A stretch of DNA of 64,000 bases, taken from contig NC_091251.1 in assembly GCF_042477335.2 (NCBI RefSeq), positions 92,643,501-92,707,500 on the forward strand, in the 5' to 3' direction. The notes under the pieces are model-generated. The model did not search any database. It saw only the letters and a list, made by a program, of their open reading frames with translations, and had not been told where the DNA came from. Position 1 is the stretch's first letter; each line of letters begins with the position of its first letter. This document shows, in pieces, positions 22,985 through 64,000 of this stretch. Source of the DNA: Ovis canadensis (lineage: Eukaryota > Chordata > Mammalia > Artiodactyla > Bovidae). Both the position numbers and the translations under genes were made by a program.

Positions 22985-24325
22985 ATAAATCAAAGGTTGC
23001 TGTGATCCCCCTCCCCACTTCCCCTCCTGTTTGATTAATTTGCCAGAGAGGTTCACAGAACTCAGAAAATCCACTTACTCTTTAGATTACTGCTTTATTA
23101 TGAAAGGACACAACTCAGGAACAGCCAAATTGTAGAGATGCATACAGCAGGATGTGTGGGAAGGAGAATGGAGCTTCCATGCTCTCTTCAGGCATCCTAT
23201 TCTCCCCAAATCTCCATATGTTCAGCAACCCAGAAGCTCTCTGAACCCTGAACCCTGTTTTTTTATGGAGGCCTCGTTACCCAGAAATGATGGACTAAAT
23301 GAGTAACATCAGTGATTGGACTCCAGCTCCAACTCCTTTCCCTTTCCCCAGAGGTTGGAGGGCTGAGGACTGAAAATTCCAACCCCTTAATCACATGGTT
23401 GATATCTCTCCTGGCAATCTTGATTCCAGCTTGTGCTTCATCCAGCCTGGCATTTTGCATGATGTACTCTGCATATAAGTTAAATAAGCAAGGTGACAAT
23501 ATACAGCCTTGAGGTACTCCTTTCCCTATTTGGAACCAGTCTGTTGTTCCATGTGCGGTTCTAACTGTTGCTTCTTGACCTGCATACAGATTTCTCAGGA
23601 GGCAATTGCCGGGAGAAATATCAATAACCTTAGATACGCAGATGACATCATCCTTATGGCAGAAAGTGAAAAGGAACTAAAGAGCCTCTTGATGCAAGTG
23701 AAAGAGGGGAGTGAAAAAGCTGGCTTAAAACTCAACATTTGGGAAACAAAGATCATTGCATCCGGTCCCATCACTTCATGGCAAATAGATGAGGAAACAA
23801 TGGATTCAGTGACAGACTTCATTTTCTTGGGCTCCAAAATCATTGCAGATGGTGACTGCAGTCATGAAATTAAAAGAAGCTTGCTCCTTGGAAAAAAAGC
23901 TATGACCAACCTAGACAGCATATTAAAGAGCAGAGACATTACCTTGCTGACAAAGATCAATCTAGTCAAAGCTATGGTGTCTCCAGTAGTCATGTATGAA
24001 TGTGAGAGTTGGACTTGAGAGTCCCTTGGACTGCAAGGAGATCAAACCAGTCAATCCTAAAGGAAATCAGTCCTGAATATTCAAAGAAAATAAGTCCTGA
24101 ATATTCATTCAAGGGACTCTCAAGAGTCCTCTCCAACACCACAGTTCAAAAGCATCAATTCTTCTGTGCTTAAGTGAGTTCCAAAAGTCATCTCATTAAC
24201 ATAAAAAAAGACACCTTCACTGCTTTCTTCATTCAGGAAATTTCAAGGGTCGTAGGAACTCTGTGTCAGCAACAGAGATAAAGATCAACTGTATATTTCT
24301 TGTTATACATCATAATATCACGGAC
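22985..24325 (-). mobile_element. Old mammalian LTR (ERVL or MaLR-like), antisense, split by BovB
   Basis: The left half (22985-23396) and right half (24176-24325) read as one antisense LTR. It has a stretch around a 'gctttattatgaaaggacac' segment on the left and the 'aggaaatttcaagggtcgtag' to 'cataatatcac' end on the right. The rearranged BovB lies between. I recognise the wording as an old mammalian LTR but cannot fix the subfamily. No retroviral coding sequence is present. Confidence 0.6.
23397..24172. mobile_element. BovB fragment with two local inversions
   Basis: Three blocks lie in alternating orientation. Block 1 (23397-23605) is antisense and covers the region just before the YADD box. 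Block 2 (23606-24083) is sense, starts at the same point of the element, and continues through YADD (about 23632-23646) toward the C-terminus. Block 3 (about 24112-24172) is antisense and holds a stretch of about 60 bp that is missing from block 2 near 24015. Blocks 1 and 2 fit twin-priming 5' inversion. Confidence 0.85.
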
Positions 24326-25537
24326 ACTGTGACTGACAACTCTACCATGACCTCATGGAACAGGGGAAGGAAGAATCTCCCAAGGAAGACATGCTGACAG
24401 ATCCAAATAGCTGACATCATAGCCCCTGTAGAGGGCTACAATTGATAGCGGAAATAGGAGGACTGAGGGTTGCAGAATGGACTGAGTAGTAGGAGAGGGT
24501 AAGGATAGGCAAAGAGGGTTTGTTTCTCTAAATAAGACCAGACTGAACGAGACTGTGATAGAGGAATTTCTTGTTGGGGTGGCAGTGGGGGATGAAAATA
24601 TGAAACTCACATTAGCCTTATATGGTTAATACTACATCTGAGCATGATATAGTTAAAAATCTCCCACTTTCCCACAGAGGGATTTTTGAAGGTTGAATAT
24701 GGATTAAAAGCTGGTAATGAAAATGTTGTAATTTTCTCAGGTAAATTGTGAAGCTGAATGCAATTAGAAAAACATCCCCCAAAATAGCGTTGGTTTTGTT
24801 GGCATGGGACCAAGCCCTGAACAGCTTAGATTAGTATAAAGAAGATTCAAATATATGTCTTTCACATATGCTTAAGAAACTGAGCTGAAGGAAGAGAAAA
24901 AAGCAGCACATGCCATCTGTTTAGGAGGTATGAAAGCTCCAGAGAGAGATTGGAAAGAAAGGGAAGCTTCAGTCTTCTAAGACCAGGAGGCAGTGAGAAA
25001 GGCCGAGACGCAAAGAAATAGAAATAAGGTCAGGACCAAGGGCAGATACAGAGCCTGAGGCCCATAAAGTCAGCAGGAGCACTGTGCCTTCTGCTGTGCT
25101 TCACACCAGATTCTTTCCATCAAAATAATGCATGAACATCTCTAAGAAATCTTGCAATGCATCTCAGTAGTAATGAGCTATTACATTAGTGATAAGATCA
25201 CCCATAGGATTCACTGTCTTATGTCCAGTGCTGGCCTGTTAGGAATGAAGGGAGAGGTTTTGATGACCTTGGGCCAAAGAATCAATGAAGCCAACTGTGT
25301 AGCAGAAATACTGTGGCTCAGTCTTCGATCTCCCCTGTGAAATCCACGAGCAAGCAATACATTCAAGGACCACCTACAGATGAGCAGGCCAAATATTATT
25401 TTCACCTGAATAGGTGCTCAATTTCTTAGTGCAGAGTTCTCTTGCAAAAACAAGATTGGAGCAAAGTAAAAGCCAATAGTAAAGGCTAGATGAGCCTTGC
25501 CCTCTCCATCACATACCCAAAGCTTCTCGCTCTCTGT
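24326..25537. other. Non-coding, nothing recognised
   Basis: Short frames at 24353-24610 and 24607-24813 (minus) have no recognisable domain. No young repeat is seen. Confidence 0.5.
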
Positions 25538-26671
25538 CCTGCCATCAGTTCAGTTCAGTTGCTCAGTCGTGTCCGACTCTTTGTGACCCCATGGACTGCA
25601 GCACACCAGGCCTTCTTGTCCATCACCAACTCCCAGAGTTTACTAAAACTCACATCCATTGTGTCGGTGATGCCATCCAACCATCTCATCCTCTGGCGTC
25701 CCCTTCTCCTCCCACCTTCAATCTTTCCCAGCATCAGGGTCTTTTTCAATGAGTCAGTTCTTCATGTCAGGTGGCCAAAGTACTGGAGCTTCAGCTTCAG
25801 CATCAGTTCTTCCAAAGAATATTTAGGACTGATTTCCTTTAGGATGGACTGGTTGGATCTCCTTGCAGTCCAAGGTACTCTCAAGACTCTTCTCCAACAC
25901 CACAATTCAAAAGCATCAATTCTTTGGCACTTAGCTTTCTTTATAGTCCAATTCTCACATCCATACATGACTACTGGAAAAACCATAGCTTTGACTAGAC
26001 AGACCTTTGTCAGCAAGGTAATGTCTCTGCTTTGTAATATGCTCTCCAGGTTGGTCATAGCTTTTCTTCCAAGGAGTAAGTGTCTTTTAATTTCATGGCT
26101 GCAGTCACCATCTGCAGTGATTTTGGAGCCCCCCAAAATAAAGTCGGACACTGTTTCCACTGTTTCCCCATCTATTTGCCATGAAGTGATGGGGCTGGAT
26201 GCCATGATCTTCGTTTTCTGAATGTTGAGCTTTAAGCCAATTTTCTCACTCTCCTCTTTCACTTTCATCAAGAGGCTCTTTAGTTCTTCTCCACTTTCTG
26301 CCATAAGGTGGTGTCATCTGCATATCTAAGGTTATTGATATTTCTCCCAGCAATCTTGATTCCAGCTTGTGCTTCATCCAGCCTAGCATTTCTCATAATG
26401 TACTCTGCATATAAGTCAAATAAGCAGGGTGACAATATACAGCCTTGACATACTCCTTTCTAGATTTGGAACCAGTCTGTTGTTCCATGTCCATTTCTAA
26501 CTGTTGCTTCTCGACCTGCATACAGATTTTTCAGGAGGCAGATCGGGTGTTCTGGTATTCCCATCTCTTGAAGAATTTTCCACAGTTTATTGTGATCCAC
26601 ACAGTCAAAGGCTTTGGCATAGTTAATACAGCAGAAGTAGATGTTTTTCTGGAATTTGTTTGCCCTGCCAT
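25538..26671 (-). mobile_element. BovB, antisense, 1.1 kb, with 8-bp target-site duplication
   Basis: This is the longest single BovB block outside the first 5 kb. The tail GTTCAGTTCAG starts at 25547, and the reading frame remnants (minus, 26304-25762 and 26735-26460) include the C-terminal region and part of the reverse transcriptase domain. CCTGCCAT occurs at 25538-25545 and again at 26664-26671. The coding frame is interrupted upstream of the YADD region, so it is inactive. Confidence 0.94.
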
Positions 26672-26947
26672 ACTGGGCCAGAAATGGAAGCAATAAAAAG
26701 TCTGCTTGCCTATGCATCTGAGGAAGAGAAAACAAGATGGCCTGACCCCCAAGAGGAGGCTCTGACTTAGTTCACCCATTCCCACTGCATGAAATAGAAG
26801 AGAAAACTGCATGGAGGTTCAGAATCCTGCCCTTGGGAAGTGTGGACCAATTAATTTTCTGGAATCTGTTCAATCTAGTGAATATGTCTTCTCTGGGAGA
26901 AAGCAAAGGCCAGGAAAGAAGGGAAGAAATGGAACGTCCTTTCTTTT

Positions 26948-27116
26948 AAATACTTGCTCCCCAAAATGTGGGCCACAGACCATCAGTATAATGTTCCCCA
27001 GGTGGTTTGTTAGAAATACACTCTTGGGTCCCACCCTAAACAGTAGAATCAGGGAATTGCTTTTTAAAAAGATCTTCTGCAGAGTCACATGCAAGTTAAA
27101 GTTTGAGACGCACTGA
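26948..27116. mobile_element. Old hAT-Charlie-type MER element
   Basis: The wording (a 'gggtcccaccctaaacagtagaatc' centre, and an AGTTTGAGACGCACTGA end near 27100-27116) resembles short non-autonomous hAT-Charlie elements of mammals. Subfamily and orientation are uncertain. Confidence 0.55.
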
Positions 27117-27775
27117 GTTTGTGAATCCTAAATCCATGCCCAAATTGTCTGTCATTTGGATCTTCACTCACTTCCTAAGACAGTGCTCTGTGTATAGCCA
27201 ATAGTTACTGAAAAGAGTGTTTGAGAAATTCTCTTTGGCACCTATTTAATTTCATTTGAAGGGAAGAGGCCATTTCTGAGAAACCAGCACACACTTATCA
27301 GGGAGTAGTTTAGACAGAGACAGAAGCATACTAAATACAAGCAAACAAAACAGTCTAGACATACACACACAGCTCTGCAGAGTGGGACAGATGGGCATAG
27401 TAAGTTTCTTCTCACACTGTCACCCCCCGGCCCCGCCCGTAACATTCCCTCCCTTCCTCACTCCTGCTCTCCTTCATCCAATCTAGTCCAAAGCTCTTAT
27501 GTTGAGCTGTTTCCTACAGAGAATAGTTACCATGTGTATTACATGTCTCTTGCCACTCCATCTCAAACCCAGCATTGAAGAATGAGATGTTGGACCATTA
27601 AGCCAGGACACAGTAAAAACAGACAACAATTGGGCACATGCTTCTCACATTTAAATATTGTGACTATCACGATCAAATTCACACCTTATTACTGAGAGTA
27701 ACCAAACCCCAGGCCTGGATCTCCATCTAATATTTGCCTTCGGTAGCTCTTCCTACCTAAGTAGGAAGTTTAAAA
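27117..27775. other. Non-coding, nothing recognised
   Basis: No gene or younger repeat is seen; there is a short C-rich run near 27422-27438. Confidence 0.5.
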
Positions 27776-27940
27776 TGTATATAGCACACGGAACTTATTC
27801 AATATCCTGTGATAAACCATCATGGGAAAGAATACCAAAAAAAGAATATGTGTATAGTCACTGTGTATGTGTATAGCCACTCTGCTATTCAGTAGAGACT
27901 GGCATGACACTGTAAATCAACTGTACTTCAATTTAAAAGG
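27776..27940 (+). mobile_element. L1 3' end, sense
   Basis: L1 3' UTR words are present ('agcacacggaacttattcaatatcc', 'gacactgtaaatcaactgtacttcaattt'). The terminal A-rich part continues beyond the Bov-tA that inserted at 27939. Confidence 0.82.
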
Positions 27941-28154
27941 GGCTTCCCTGGTAGTAAAGAATATGCCTGCAATGCAGGAGACCCAGGTTCAATCCCTCAG
28001 CTGGGAAGATCTGGAAAACAGAATAGCAACCCCCCTCCAGTATTCTTGCCTGGAGAATCCCATGGACCGAGGAGCCTGGAGTGCTACAGTCCATGGGGTC
28101 GCAAAGAGTTGGACATGACTGAGTGACTAACACTTTCACTTTTTCAATTTAAAA
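27927..28154 (+). mobile_element. Bov-tA SINE, sense, with 12-bp target-site duplication
   Basis: TTCAATTTAAAA at 27927-27938 is repeated at 28143-28154. The body carries the full head, the GGCAACC-type core (diverged) and the GACATGACTGAGTGACTAA tail. It landed in the A-rich end of the L1. Confidence 0.94.
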
Positions 28155-28329
28155 AAATTTAGAAAAACAACAACTCAGAGTACACAACTCCCAGTATCTT
28201 CTCTTTGCTCTACCTGACACAATGCCGTAAAGTGAAAAGGGCCAGGGGTCAGCAAATATGGACCGAGTCGGCCATAACATCTACTATGGAATCTAATCAT
28301 GACGGAATTTAATGAGTCATAATTAAAGT

Positions 28330-28510
28330 TATAATCTGTTTGAGTACTTACAACGTACTTCACCACAATCCTATGAAGTAAACAGAATCCCTATTTAATG
28401 AATAAGGATATTTGAAGTTTTCAGAAGTTGAATAACTTGCCCAGGAAGCAGCAAAGATAGAATTCCAACCTATACCTGTCTAAGCCCAAATCTTAACCAC
28501 TAAACTAGTA
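28330..28510 (-). mobile_element. MIR, antisense
   Basis: The antisense MIR body is visible ('tgaataacttgcccagg', then 'caaagatagaattccaacc'). Confidence 0.6.
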
Positions 28511-28539
28511 TGATCTCTCACTGATCAGAAACTACTACA

Positions 28540-28670
28540 AACTCACCATGTGAGTAGAGAATCATTTTCCTTCTCTGGGGCTGTGAGGAGGATTAAATAA
28601 GATTAAAGATGTTCAAGCACTTAGAAAAGTAAGGTGCTGTAACATATAAGGTATAATTTAGTATATTAAG
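28540..28670 (+). mobile_element. MIR 3' part, sense
   Basis: Sense MIR wording ('ctgtgaggaggattaaataag', then 'agcacttagaaaagta') marks the 3' half of the element. Confidence 0.55.
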
Positions 28671-28799
28671 GCTGTGTCCAGATTAAAACCCTCAGTACTA
28701 TATAAATGGCAACTAACGTGAAAAATGTTCACCCTTGAAATTGGCAATATCCCAGTTCATTCAATACACAGGTCTTATGTATCAAATTAGAAAATATTT

Positions 28800-28995
28800 T
28801 TTTAAAGTTTAATCCTTCATGTTGGCAAGGATGTTGGGAAACTAGCATGTTCCTGGTGAGAGGTCAAGTACTACAGTCTTTCTAAAAAGCAAATGGAAAG
28901 TATGTTTCAAGACATTTTTAGATATTAACATAATTTCTTGTGAAGAAATACAAATTAGGACAAAAACTAAGTATGAATAGAGTTAGTTAAGAGCA
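28800..28995 (+). mobile_element. Very old L1 fragment, sense
   Basis: A 'ttggcaaggatgttgggaaac' phrase is typical of the end of L1 ORF2. The remainder is highly diverged. Confidence 0.45.
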
Positions 28996-28999
28996 TAGA

Positions 29000-29300
29000 T
29001 ACTAAAGCCAGATTGCTTGGATTTAAATACCAGCTCGACTCTTTTTTTTTAATTTTTTTATTCATTTGTCTGTGCTGGGTCTTAGTTGCAGCATGGGGGA
29101 TCTCGTTCCCTGATCAGGGACCCAACCTCAGCCTCTCACTTTGGAAGCAAGGAGTCTTAGCCACTGGACCACCAGTGGAGTCCCCCAGTTCTATTTATCA
29201 GCAGTGTGACTTTGGGCGAATCTCTGTGACCTGGTGTCTAAAATGGGGATAATAACACCACCTATTTCACTGGATTATTATAAGTGGTATCTGTTATTTT
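29000..29300 (+). mobile_element. MIR, sense, split by a CHR-type SINE
   Basis: The left MIR part (29000-29037) and right part (29188-29300, with 'gtgtgactttgggcgaatctctgtgacc' and 'aaaatggggataata') flank the antisense CHR-type SINE at 29038-29187. Confidence 0.72.
29038..29187 (-). mobile_element. CHR-type SINE, antisense, inside MIR
   Basis: A T-rich tail (29041-29060) leads into the reverse complement of the CHR head, including 'ggaccaccagtggagtccc' at the right end. Confidence 0.82.
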
Positions 29301-29500
29301 TATTATCTCAGTGTTCTTTATAATAGCAAACACTTGGAATCAATCTATTTGACCACAGAAAAATGATTAAATACACTATGCTACAAACACAAAAGGAATA
29401 TTATGAAACCATTAAAAACAAGACTTTAAAAAGCTATTTAATTACATATAACGTAAAGTAAAAAGAACAGGAAACTGTATATATCATCCCATACCACTCA
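29301..29500 (+). mobile_element. Old L1 ORF2 end or 3' UTR, sense
   Basis: The wording ('aatagcaaacacttggaatcaatc', 'aggaatattatgaaaccatta') is the usual L1 ORF2 3' end, diverged. Confidence 0.6.
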
Positions 29501-29789
29501 TGTTTGTTAAAAGAGCACTTTGTACAAACATAGATGCTTAGAAAAAAACAGAGAGGAATTATATTGAAATATTAACAAAGAATATACCTGGGTGACAGCA
29601 TAGACTGGGGGGTTTCTTTGTACGTTTCTATACTTTGCAAATCCTCCAGAGCAGGGTTTTTCACAGTCTTCATAAGCATATGAATCATCTGGTGATCTTG
29701 AGAATAGATCTGGGTCAGCAGATCTGGGATTTTGCAGATTCTTCAATTCCAACAGGCTCCAAAGTGATGCGGATGCTACTGGCCCAAGG

Positions 29790-30010
29790 CCTCCACTTTG
29801 AGTAGTTAGGTTTTGGAGCCCGAGTCTTCAAACTTGACTGTGCATCTGAATCAAGGTGGGAGTGGGGATCAAAATACAGATTACGGGACCCATGCCTAGA
29901 ATTTCTGATTTTAGTAGGTCTGGAGTGAGACCCTAGAAATGGCATCTCTATTTTCCAGGTGACACTGATGCTGCAGGTCTGGAAACCGTGCTTTGAAAAC
30001 CAATGATGTA
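29790..30010. mobile_element. Old hAT-Charlie-type MER element
   Basis: The centre reads 'atttctgattttagtaggtctgg' and the right end 'gtgctttgaaaaccaatg', as in short mammalian hAT-Charlie elements. It is a diverged copy related to the one at 26948-27116. Confidence 0.6.
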
Positions 30011-30049
30011 AAATACATACATCTTTTTCTCAGCATCATGAAGGAGGCA

Positions 30050-30480
30050 GGAGCACTCAAAAAACAGGCCACCCTTCTCCTCTGTTTACAAAATCAGATG
30101 CAACCCCTTCAAATGCTTCCATAATCTAACCCAATCATTTTCAGCTACTTCTGTTTAGACCATTAAACTCAAACCACTAACGCCATAAACATCCCTACGA
30201 TTCTGAACATCAGGACCTCTGCTGTTTCCTCACTGTGGCTGAGATGTCATTTTCTTGTATTTCCTCAGGATCAGATCTTACCCATCCTTCAAGGCCTCAA
30301 ATGTTTCCTGTACAAATCTTCCCTTCCTCGGGGCTCCACAGGACTTTCTTTTCCTTCTGGTGATATTTACCAATTTCTACCTGGCAGAGTGAGTATATGG
30401 GTAGGTGGTTTATCTCCTCCAGTGGACTGGGAGTTAGTTAAAGAGCAGGATAGTCCCTTCCTGGACTATCTTTGCCCCTT
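30050..30480. mobile_element. L2-like LINE remnant
   Basis: Wording such as 'catccttcaaggcctcaaatg' followed by 'cttcccttcctcggggctcc' is that of old mammalian L2. Orientation and limits are tentative. Confidence 0.5.
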
Positions 30481-30848
30481 GACCTCAGCACATCCCCAGC
30501 AGACAGCCAGGGCAGTCTGAAAGAATGAATGAAGTAAGGGATGGAACCTTCGAAGGCAGGGCAGAACTGCCCTGTAAATGGAAACTAGGACACATGCCCA
30601 GCCTCAGTGACCAACAGTAACAGGTGTTTTCCATCTCTGATGTCTGTGATTCATTCTGCACAGCTGCCTGCACACCCAGGCGTCAGCGCACTTCAGCTCT
30701 CAGAATATACAACGCCCTATGGGGTGAAGTGCCCACTGTGTTCTCGGCGCCTGGGCAGCCATACACGGGGACACATCTCAGTGACAACCTGCAGCCACAA
30801 AAAAAGAGGCCTTGCCACCTTAAAATTATTAACACAAAAATATTAACA

Positions 30849-30884
30849 CAGCTCCTGGTTCTTACTGCAAAGAACCAGGAGCTG
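30849..30884. repeat. Perfect inverted repeat, 15-bp arms, 6-nt loop
   Basis: CAGCTCCTGGTTCTT (30849-30863) and AAGAACCAGGAGCTG (30870-30884) are exact reverse complements with ACTGCA between them. RNA from either strand could fold into a stable short hairpin. The stem is shorter than a typical pre-microRNA. It lies about 1.4 kb upstream of the TTC9 start codon. Confidence 0.92.
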
Positions 30885-30998
30885 CGGCTTGTGCCTACGT
30901 CCCTTGCTTCCCGCCATACCTGTCCTTTCAGTTTTTAAAAAATCTACTGAGGGTAAGTCTGCATGTGCTTCACAGCCCGGGGTCCCCCATCCCTACAA

Positions 30999-31029
<31 letters not shown>

Positions 31030-31798
31030 ATACATCCCTGCACACACATATACACACACACAGACAATACATCCCTACACACACACACAATACATCCCTA
31101 CACACGCACACACACTCATAATACATCTCTACACACACATGATACATCCCTACACACACAGAGAGAGATAATACATCCCTACACACACACACACTGACAA
31201 TATATCTCCCCCACACACTCACAGTACATCCCTACACACACACACAGACAATACATCCCTACACACACACACACACTCATAATACATCTCTACACACACT
31301 CATGATACATCCCTATACACACACACACACACTGACAATACATCCCTACACACACATCCCTGCACACTCACACACACTCATAATACATCTCTGCACACAC
31401 TCATTATACATCCCTACACACACACACGACAATACATCCCTACACACACACACAATACATCCCTACACACGCACACACACTCATAATACATCTCTACACG
31501 CACTCATGATACATCCCTATACACACACTCTCACAAAATATCCCCCCACACACTCCCAGTACATCCCTACACACACACACACTCACAATACATCCCCCCA
31601 CATACACACTCACAATACACCCCTACACACGCACACACACACTGACAATACATCCCTACACACTGACACACTAAATATATCCCCCCACACACTAACTGTA
31701 CATTCCTACACTCGCACGCACACACACTCACAATACATCCCTACACACACACACATTCACTCACAATACACACGCACACACAGACACACGCACCCTCC
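30999..31798. repeat. CA-rich minisatellite with higher-order structure
   Basis: About 800 bp of alternating (AC)n runs are punctuated by ATACATCCCTAC-type 12-mers, with variants such as ATACATCTCTAC, GTACATCCC and ATATCCCCCC. Spacing is usually 25-40 bp. A block of about 75 bp starting GACAATACATCCC at 31063 recurs almost unchanged at 31428, a 365-bp higher-order offset. Both strands give spurious His/Thr or Val/Cys frames. The array ends about 80 bp before the TTC9 CpG island. Confidence 0.95.
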
Positions 31799-31879
31799 CC
31801 TATGCGTCTCTTTCAGACTAGGCGCGCCTCCGAGGGCTGGATTGAATGGGAAAGAAAGGGCTCGTCTTTGTCATTAATC

Positions 31880-63062
<31,183 letters not shown>

Positions 63063-64000
63063 CCAGAACACCTTTCTAGAGCCGTGCCTGGCCCAGGACA
63101 TCCAAGCACCGCGTGGTGGAGAGCCCCTCCCTGGGTTCTGGTCCTTTCTCCTCACTTCCTCCTCCTATTACCCCTCACCTCCGTATCTACTCTCCGTGGG
63201 CACAGAAGGAGACCTGCGGATTTGGAATCTGGTGGGTTGCCCTGACAGTGGAGACAGCCTCCTTTCAGTAGGGGCAGCCGCTGAAAGAGCCCTGGCTTTG
63301 GCAGGAACAGCCAGAGAGGACTGTCACAGGTTGGCAGTGCCCTTACAGCTCTGACTTGGGCCAGCACTCCTGACAAGAGGCAGAGCCCGGCAGGTGGACC
63401 CTCCCAGAGGCGTCAGACATGGAGCCCACGGGCTGGACCCCTCCACAGCTTCTTCACAGCCTGGAGCATCTCACGGCAACTGTGATGAATCCAGGAGCCA
63501 GACAGACACCAGAAGCATCGGTTAAGCCCACAGAGTCTGAGAATTTGTACACTGGATTTCTGCGCACACACACACGCGCCCGCTCCCCACCCCCAAGAAC
63601 CCGCAGCCCCTGCCTCCCTCCCTCCTTCGTGGTCTCGTTCTGTGCTTTCTCCTCTCCCCCTTGGGGATCTGAGACTCCGCCAGGATTCACATGCCATCGA
63701 AACCCACTCTCAATGCCCTCTGGTGACCACACATACCATTCCCCCAGACTCCCAGCCAGCAGGCAGCTGTGACTGCAGAAGGTCAGGGTAGAGTGGGCCA
63801 AGGACTGACCACGTAGGGCTGGGGGGAGGGAGAGGTGACATCTAGGGGACAGAGCATTGTATAGACTGGGAGACTGAACTGTAGACGAAGTTAAGTGTGA
63901 ATAAAAATAAATGAACAGGCAGCAGTCCCTGTCACTTCTGTTGGAAGCAGCCCACTCCCTCCCTTTTACTCCCTCCCCCAACCCTCAGTCAGAGTTGCTT
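63063..64000 (+). other. TTC9: TTC9 3' UTR, probably continuing past the window
   Basis: Everything after the TAA stop is non-coding. A GC-rich first part gives way to mixed sequence with a short CACA/CGCG run near 63565-63590. The frames at 63419-63981 on both strands are chance. From memory the human transcript has a long 3' UTR of several kilobases, so the signals at 63900 may be internal. Confidence 0.8.
63900..63911 (+). promoter_or_regulatory. TTC9: Two adjacent AATAAA polyadenylation signals
   Basis: AATAAA occurs at 63900-63905 and again at 63906-63911, about 840 bp after the stop codon. Cleavage would be expected 10-30 bases downstream. Whether it is used cannot be told from sequence. 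Confidence 0.65.

Noticed and set aside
22985..24325. A retroviral gene in the old LTR element
   Set aside because: Only LTR-like sequence and an inserted BovB are visible; no gag, pol or env reading frame is present.
30999..31798. A CRISPR-like layout of short repeats and spacers
   Set aside because: The spacers are CA runs rather than unique sequence, units vary in length, and the host is a mammal.
31302..31877. A 191-residue His/Thr-rich reading frame (and a 102-residue one at 30889-31197)
   Set aside because: Both are translations of the CA-rich minisatellite, with no start context, no homology and no codon structure beyond the repeat.

Overview
The window is ruminant (bovid or close relative) nuclear DNA. 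The evidence is the density of pecoran-specific retroposons: BovB (RTE-type) LINE fragments, tRNA-derived Bov-tA and Bov-A2 SINEs, the longer CHR-type SINEs, ruminant L1 3' ends and a mariner-derived miniature element. These are mixed with older mammalian repeats (MIR, L2-like, MER1, MER5A, MaLR LTR). I cannot name the species from sequence alone. It contains one protein-coding gene and a great deal of transposon history; I see no operon, CRISPR array, phage or structural RNA gene.

The gene is TTC9 (tetratricopeptide repeat domain 9, also called TTC9A), on the + strand. It has three coding exons, 32261-32669, 60815-60997 and 62983-63062, joined by canonical GT-AG introns of 28,145 and 1,985 bp, both phase 1. 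They give a 223-residue protein. Exon 1 lies in a strong CpG island (about 31880-32840) that holds the promoter and 5' UTR. The 3' UTR starts at 63063, has overlapping AATAAA signals at 63900-63911, and may run past the window end.

The 32 kb upstream of the gene has no coding gene I can support. It starts with two broken BovB copies around an antisense L1 fragment (1-4916), then a threefold direct repeat of about 141-146 bp (4958-5390). An ORF1-only, HAL1-like L1 lies at 15300-17630. A BovB with two local inversions is lodged in an old LTR at 23397-24172, and a BovB with clean 8-bp target-site duplications lies at 25538-26671. Just upstream of the CpG island are a perfect hairpin (30849-30884) and an 800-bp CA-rich minisatellite with higher-order structure (30999-31798).

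Intron 1 carries twelve Bov-tA or Bov-A2 copies, six in each orientation, plus CHR SINEs, old L1 pieces, MER1, MER5A, an antisense MaLR LTR and several MIRs. Many insertions are flanked by readable target-site duplications, so relative ages can be read from nesting. Intron 2 holds only old decayed repeats.

I did not find a convincing new biological system. The items most worth checking are the rearranged BovB, the minisatellite and hairpin beside the TTC9 promoter, the open reading frames running into both TTC9 introns, and the threefold repeat at 5 kb.
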